In this document: one piece after another, positions 33,762 to 36,951 of the stretch | Layout: each line of letters begins with the position of its first letter | Position numbering within the stretch: the stretch's first letter is position 1 | NCBI GenBank assembly: GCA_030065825.1 | Contig: JASJCY010000043.1 | Location: forward strand, 1 to 36,951 | DNA length: 36,951 nucleotides | Reading direction: 5' to 3' | Source: Nostocaceae cyanobacterium | Lineage (GTDB): Bacteria; Cyanobacteriota; Cyanobacteriia; Cyanobacteriales; Nostocaceae | Made by a program: the position numbers and the translations under genes | The notes under the pieces: generated by a model | What the model was told of the DNA's origin: nothing | Databases searched by the model: none | The model's input: the letters and a program-made list of their open reading frames with translations, nothing else

Positions 33762-34535
33762 ATGAAATCGCTGCGAATTATAGCTTTTAGTTTGATGATA
33801 ACTTTTACACTCATAGGTGTGGCACTTGCTGCTCCAAAAATAACTTGGTATTACCAGAATGATGATGTAAGAGGATGTAGAAAAGAATGTGTTTCTAGAG
33901 ATGTGATAACTAGAACATGTTGGCAGTATCGAGAAGTATGTAATCGCAGAAGTGTAGTAACCTGGTCTGGCTCACAGAAGGAGTTGGTTCAAAAGGCAAT
34001 GAATATTCTTTCTTCTAGAGTGGACAACAGGAGTGTAAGAAAGTGTATTCAAAGACATGCAAAAAGGTTTCGGGGGGCATATGCTCCAAAAGTTAGCTTA
34101 GAGAGACAAGCTTGGCACGATTTTGATGCCCTTGCTTCTGTAAGCCGTTGGCCTGAGTTCAACCTAGGAGCCAAGGTCTTGGGGACTAGTACTCAAGGCA
34201 GGGCCTCTATAGGTAGAGTAGCTTATGGAACTAGAGATCAGTTGAAGTGGAATGGCCGTATTAGTATGGAGCTTAATGTCACTGCAATCGATCAAAATAT
34301 TAGGAGAGATGGATTTAATACCGCAGCGGAAGATTTGGCGGGGACAATATTCCATGAAATGCTTCATCAGATGGGGCATGAACACCCGAACTCAGGGGAT
34401 TATAACACAGACTATTTGCAGGGACATTTCGTTGTTGTGGCAGGTGACTGCATAGCCTCTAATGGTTCTGAGACACGTACATCACGCAGTCTTGGTCTCG
34501 CATCTAGCGGTCGTAGGTGGCACAGAATTGACTGA
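33762..34535 (+). CDS. secreted zinc metalloprotease-like protein (HExxHxxGH)
   Basis: This 257-residue protein has a signal peptide (MKSLRIIAFSLMITFTLIGV ALA, cleavage near ALA-AP). A cysteine-rich segment follows (GCRKEC, RTCWQYREVCNRR; residues about 38-68). The metzincin-type zinc site HEMLHQMGHEHP lies at 198-209, with His198, Glu199, His202 and a distal His/Gly. The rest matches no family I know. The zinc-site consensus predicts a peptidase acting in the periplasm or outside the cell. A purine-rich TTGAGGAAATTTCG precedes the ATG. It stands alone between repeat copy B and an IS1 element, so no substrate or partner is suggested by context. Confidence 0.75.
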   Translation: MKSLRIIAFSLMITFTLIGVALAAPKITWYYQNDDVRGCRKECVSRDVITRTCWQYREVCNRRSVVTWSGSQKELVQKAMNILSSRVDNRSVRKCIQRHAKRFRGAYAPKVSLERQAWHDFDALASVSRWPEFNLGAKVLGTSTQGRASIGRVAYGTRDQLKWNGRISMELNVTAIDQNIRRDGFNTAAEDLAGTIFHEMLHQMGHEHPNSGDYNTDYLQGHFVVVAGDCIASNGSETRTSRSLGLASSGRRWHRID

Positions 34536-34745
34536 CTTATTTAGCATTGAGCAAAGTTCTTCTGCGCTTGCACTGCCACACATATACCTTTGCTTGTAAA
34601 CGGGTACTCAGTGTGATTGCACATCGCCGTAGGCTGGGTTGACGCAAGGAAACCCACTATGCATTTTGATCAGAATTGTGAATGTTTCTCCTAAATCTGC
34701 GACACCACGCCGCCTAACTATCTGGTTGTACCCGATGAGACAAGG
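34536..34745. other. intergenic spacer with a single repeat end
   Basis: It holds GTAGGCTGGGTTGACGCAAG (34630), one end of the family seen complete at 231-420, without its partner. Nothing coding is recognised. The bases adjoining the IS1 left end show no clear match to those at its right end. Confidence 0.5.
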
Positions 34746-34757
34746 GGCGTTGCTGAA

Positions 34758-35165
34758 TCACGATATGAATTGTGCGATCGCCTTATCCTCGCGGGGGCTT
34801 CGCCCCCGCATTGGAATACAACGGTTTTTAAGATAATAAACTAACAACCTAATCGAAAGTTCCAGCATTTCTACTGACTTGGAATAACAAAAAGTTTTAC
34901 GACGTAATCGTGCTAAGTAATGTCTTAATCTACTGTTTTCACCTTCCACTCGTGTCATATACGTTTTACTAATAAGATGGTCTTCCTGATTAATGAAACA
35001 TGGATAAACTGGATAGCCATCTGTTACATAAAAATACGAATTCCATGCCTTAATTCTCTGCCACAAATGTTTAAAAGTTTCTGAACTTCTATCGCCTAAA
35101 ATCCATCCCAAAATTCCCGAAGTCTTATGATTGACTACGCTCCAAACCCAAATTTTGTTTTTTTT
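34758..35165 (-). pseudogene. IS1 transposase catalytic part (InsB')
   Basis: The frame encodes the DDE domain: WSVVNHKTSGILGWILGDRS, YVTDGYPVY and RVEGENSRLRHYLARLRRKT, giving the D, D, E residues. It is entered from InsA by a -1 shift at a run of eight A followed by C (T-run at 35158-35165 on the plus strand), as is usual in IS1. The stretch itself is intact, but the upstream InsA frame is damaged, so the whole transposase is probably not made. The C-terminus (RCIPMRGRSPREDKAIAQFI) seems to extend into a mini-palindrome (GCGGGGGCTTCGCCCCCGC). Confidence 0.8.
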
Positions 35166-35489
35166 GAGCCAACAAAAGTTTCTAATTCATCAATTTCCGT
35201 TATTTCTGGAATTTCTGTTGTTTCCGGATTCTCTGGTAATTGACTAGCAATTTGTTTGACCCAAGAAATTATCGTTGTATGATGTACTTTTTTGACCCTT
35301 TCTATCGCACGAAAACCAGAACCATTAACGTACATTTCGCTCGCATTCGCGTTTAATTTCATCACTATAACCTTTTTGATTATGATATTCGATGAATTGA
35401 CGACCGCACTCAGCACAAATGTAGTTCTGTTTACCTCGCTGCTTTCCATTTTTACGGATATGATTGGAATCACAACGTGGACATTCCAT
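35135..35489 (-). pseudogene. IS1 InsA zinc-finger/HTH part, frameshifted
   Basis: From the ATG at 35489 the protein starts MECPRCDSNHIRKNGKQRGK with a CxxC...CAEC zinc finger. It then loses frame in KREC around 35336-35346: the next frame resumes at MYVNGSGFRAIERVKKVHHT, followed by DELETFVGSKKTKF. A one-base indel explains this. The helix-turn-helix (RVKKVHHTTIISWVKQI) is preserved. This is a break, separate from the programmed -1 shift at the A8 run. Confidence 0.8.
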
Positions 35490-35528
35490 GGAGATTCACC
35501 CTAATTCATATTCTCATTATGCAACGCC

Positions 35529-35660
35529 GAAATTTTAAGCCACTTACCTCATTTGACATTATCACAAGTGTTTGATGCATTGAGTTTTTATCTAGATCAT
35601 CAAACAGAAATTAATGAATACATTGAGCGTAACCAAGTGCCAGATGAGTTAGCCTCGTAG
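35529..35660 (+). pseudogene. C-terminal remnant of a DUF433 (antitoxin-like) protein
   Basis: Directly after the IS1 end, a frame reads LSHLPHLTLSQVFDALSFYL then DHQTEINEYIERNQVPDELA and ends at TAG 35658. It matches the C-terminal helix-turn-helix-like end of DUF433 proteins, often paired with PIN-type toxins. The first half of the gene is not found on the other side of the IS, so it is truncated. Its stop overlaps a GTAGGTTGGGTTGAGG repeat end. Confidence 0.75.
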
Positions 35661-36018
35661 GTTGGGTTGAGGTACGAAACCCAACAACTGTAAGCTTTTC
35701 TGGGTCTAAACTTGGCGTTGGAGTAGATGTAAAGGCGGAAGCATTGGGCTTAGCCGTAAAATAATTCTACACCGCTCAACTTTACCGTTACCAAGAAAAA
35801 ATACGTGCGATCGCGTCAGCGTATGCCCTCAGGCTCATCGCAAAGTGTCAAGTCTTCGGCTTATCGCTTGTACTGCACCGACTTGTTAGTTTGCTAATCG
35901 TTTATATGAATATATGAAAATAGCCCGATTTTTGCGAATCGCTCTATTTCGTGTCACTTTCATTTGAATACTGGATAGCTATGAGAAAATAAAAAAGTCG
36001 CTCATTTTTCTCTGTTTT
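35661..36018. other. intergenic, repeats only
   Basis: It contains a GGTTGGGTT/AACCCAAC hairpin (35660-35692) and the 58-base CGTTACCAAGAAAAAA motif (35786-35842) shared with 28751-28808. No gene is recognised. An A-rich stretch precedes the next ATG. Confidence 0.5.
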
Positions 36019-36273
36019 ATGACTACAGCAGAACTATTCCTAACTCTCAAGAATTTGCCTCGGGCAGAAAAATTGAAAGTTATGCAATTTCTGATTGCAG
36101 AGTTAGCGAAAGAAGAAGAGCCAACGCTACAAGCTGGAGCAACGTACTCCCTTTTGTCACCACTTAATTCCCACGAAGCAGCACATAAACTCAGTCAACT
36201 CCTAGAATCGGATCGAACGTTACTGAATTGTCAAACCTTCCCTGACTCATTATCCTTGAGACAGAAGCGATGA
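36019..36273 (+). CDS. small antitoxin-like protein of the LKNLPRAEKLKVMQFL family
   Basis: This 84-residue protein has a helical N-terminus, MTTAELFLTLKNLPRAEKLK followed by VMQFLIAELAKEEE. It resembles short cyanobacterial proteins of the DUF2281/antitoxin-like type that bind DNA or pair with PIN or RelE toxins. The tail (SPLNSHEAAHKLSQLL) is also found in that group. It lies 15 bases before the second small gene, in the same operon. No toxin of its own is evident, and the terminal residues (FPDSLSLRQKR) look unusual for the group. Confidence 0.6.
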   Translation: MTTAELFLTLKNLPRAEKLKVMQFLIAELAKEEEPTLQAGATYSLLSPLNSHEAAHKLSQLLESDRTLLNCQTFPDSLSLRQKR

Positions 36274-36288
36274 ATTGGTAGAAACGCA

Positions 36289-36504
36289 ATGACAACCGAT
36301 ACTTCTTTAGAGAAACGACTTGCAACAATAGAAGCAGCGATCGCACAGTTGCAGAAGCAAGTTGCTACTTCTCAATCTAGCAATTGGCTAGAACAAATTA
36401 CAGGGTCTTTTAAAGATGAACCTGCTTTTGAGGAAGTACTAGCTTATGGTCGAGCAATTCGCCAAGGTGATGAATCTATCCTCGAAACGCAAGATGAGCT
36501 ATGA
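36289..36504 (+). CDS. VapB-like antitoxin
   Basis: This 71-residue protein has an N-terminal coiled coil (LEKRLATIEAAIAQLQKQV). The C-terminal segment NWLEQITGSFKDEPAFEEVL and AYGRAIRQ is the family signature of antitoxins encoded just before PIN-domain VapC toxins, which it would wrap and inhibit. Its TGA (36502-36504) overlaps the original vapC ATG (36501-36503), the usual translational coupling. It contains a HIP1 site (GCGATCGC). The gene is intact while its toxin is broken. Confidence 0.8.
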   Translation: MTTDTSLEKRLATIEAAIAQLQKQVATSQSSNWLEQITGSFKDEPAFEEVLAYGRAIRQGDESILETQDEL

Positions 36505-36940
36505 AATATAGCGGTTTTCAGTTGAGTGCAATACAACAACAACCTCACCCCCTTCCCCTCTCCGCGACTTCGGAGAGGGGTGGCTTTAGCCGGGGTGAGG
36601 TTCTGACTGTATTCCATCGAAGTGAAAACCGCTATATCTATTGGATACGGATCATCTGAGCATTCTTCAGCGACAAACAGGGCAGGATTACATCAACCTT
36701 TCGACCCGCATGGCTCACTATTCACTCGCATATTTTGCTGTTTCAACAGTAACATTCCACGAGCAGATACTGGGTAGTCATACTTATATCAATCGCGCTC
36801 GTAATTTGGATGATATGGTAAAAGGGTTAGCAATAGCTAGCCAAAACCTTGGACAATGTTGTACTATCTTGGTTAAGATACTCGTCCCTTCCAGCAAGGC
36901 TTACCTTAGATTAGGAAACACCACTGGTCTCATAGGATGA
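36501..36940 (+). pseudogene. vapC: VapC PIN-domain toxin, MITE-disrupted and with altered 3' end
   Basis: After the MITE the frame reads LLDTDHLSILQRQTGQDYIN, carrying the first PIN aspartates, then RMAHYSLAYFAVSTVTFHEQ, ILGSHTYINRA, and LDDMVKGL. These are typical of the VapC group that follows this antitoxin. The start codon and codon 2 are separated from this by the element, so translation could begin only at TTG 36641. From about 36820 the protein no longer resembles a PIN domain (ASQNLGQCCTILVKILV...), and the distal acidic residues are missing within the 131 bases left. A deletion or second insertion at the 3' side is likely. Intact VapC enzymes are Mg-dependent RNases that cut tRNA or rRNA. 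Confidence 0.8.
36509..36634. mobile_element. 126-bp MITE inserted in vapC (TAGCG family, TA duplication)
   Basis: The ends TAGCGGTTTTCAGTTGAG and the complement of the right end (TAGCGGTTTTCACTTCGA) are inverted repeats. The interior is the CCTCACCC...CTCTCC/GGAGAG...GGGTGAGG hairpin also seen at 1748-1876. A perfect TA duplication (36507-36508 and 36635-36636) borders it. Removing the element and one TA gives ATGAAATATCTATTGGATAC, which restores the normal VapC start MKYLLDTDHLS. Confidence 0.92.
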
Positions 36941-36951
36941 GTTGAATATCA

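Larger units (their letters stand above)
34746..35528 (-). mobile_element. IS1-family insertion sequence, decayed
   Basis: The 783-base element has inverted ends GGCGTTGCTGAATCACGATA on the left and, complemented on the right, GGCGTTGCATAATGAGAATA, with further similarity inside. The gene content is IS1-type InsA and InsB'. The expected 8-9 base target duplication is not visible. At its right border lies the tail of a DUF433 gene with no 5' part nearby, so insertion was followed or accompanied by deletion. Confidence 0.85.

Noticed and set aside
35158-35165. A8 run in the IS1 transposase as a disabling frameshift
   Set aside because: IS1 uses a -1 programmed shift at an A-run between InsA and InsB', so this one is expected; the break near 35340 is the real lesion.

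Overview
The window looks like chromosomal DNA of a filamentous, probably Nostocales-type, cyanobacterium. The evidence is AT-rich coding sequence with many GCGATCGC (HIP1) octamers, a giant hybrid kinase, DUF1822 and CHAT/NACHT proteins, and a heavy load of small palindromic repeats, MITEs and short A/T-rich tandem repeats between genes. No rRNA, tRNA or CRISPR array was recognised, and genus cannot be assigned.

Layout. (1) 1-3734: an ABC exporter module on the minus strand (HlyD-type adaptor and the start of an ATPase), split by an oppositely oriented DarT/DarG toxin-antitoxin locus. darT has an in-frame amber codon and darG is cut in two by a 129-bp MITE. (2) 4018-5593: an IscB element (OMEGA RNA-guided nuclease with its own upstream omega RNA), which appears to sit between a promoter region and the Shine-Dalgarno of the next gene. 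(3) 5609-10005: a 1340-residue polypeptide combining an OmpR-type DNA-binding regulator with a hybrid histidine kinase, translationally coupled to a CheY-like receiver. (4) 10181-16243: a secreted hypothetical, a decayed CHAT fragment, then a tight three-gene operon: sigma-70-like protein, DUF1822 protein, and a CHAT-NACHT-transmembrane protein. This is the best candidate for an undescribed conflict or signalling system. (5) 16287-24428: dnaX, whose linker carries an in-frame expansion of dispersed repeats, then two paralogous genes. The larger has nine 35-residue repeats, about 13 TPRs and a CHAT fold that lacks both catalytic residues.

(6) 24621-33559: a HugZ-like protein, then two near-identical copies of an AAA ATPase/PD-(D/E)XK gene with shared flanks. 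They bracket a small detoxification-type island: GFA-family protein, DUF1772 protein, AraC regulator, DUF6326 protein and a zinc-free MDR oxidoreductase. (7) 33762-36951: a secreted HExxHxxGH metalloprotease, an IS1-family element that has truncated a DUF433 gene, a small antitoxin-like gene, and a vapBC-type pair whose vapC is broken after codon 2 by a second copy of the MITE found in darG.

The recurring theme is an accessory region with many conflict-type genes (DarTG, VapBC, NACHT/CHAT, AAA-nuclease, IscB), several of them inactivated by point mutation or by small TA-targeted elements. Functional statements rest on family recognition by eye; no searches were run.
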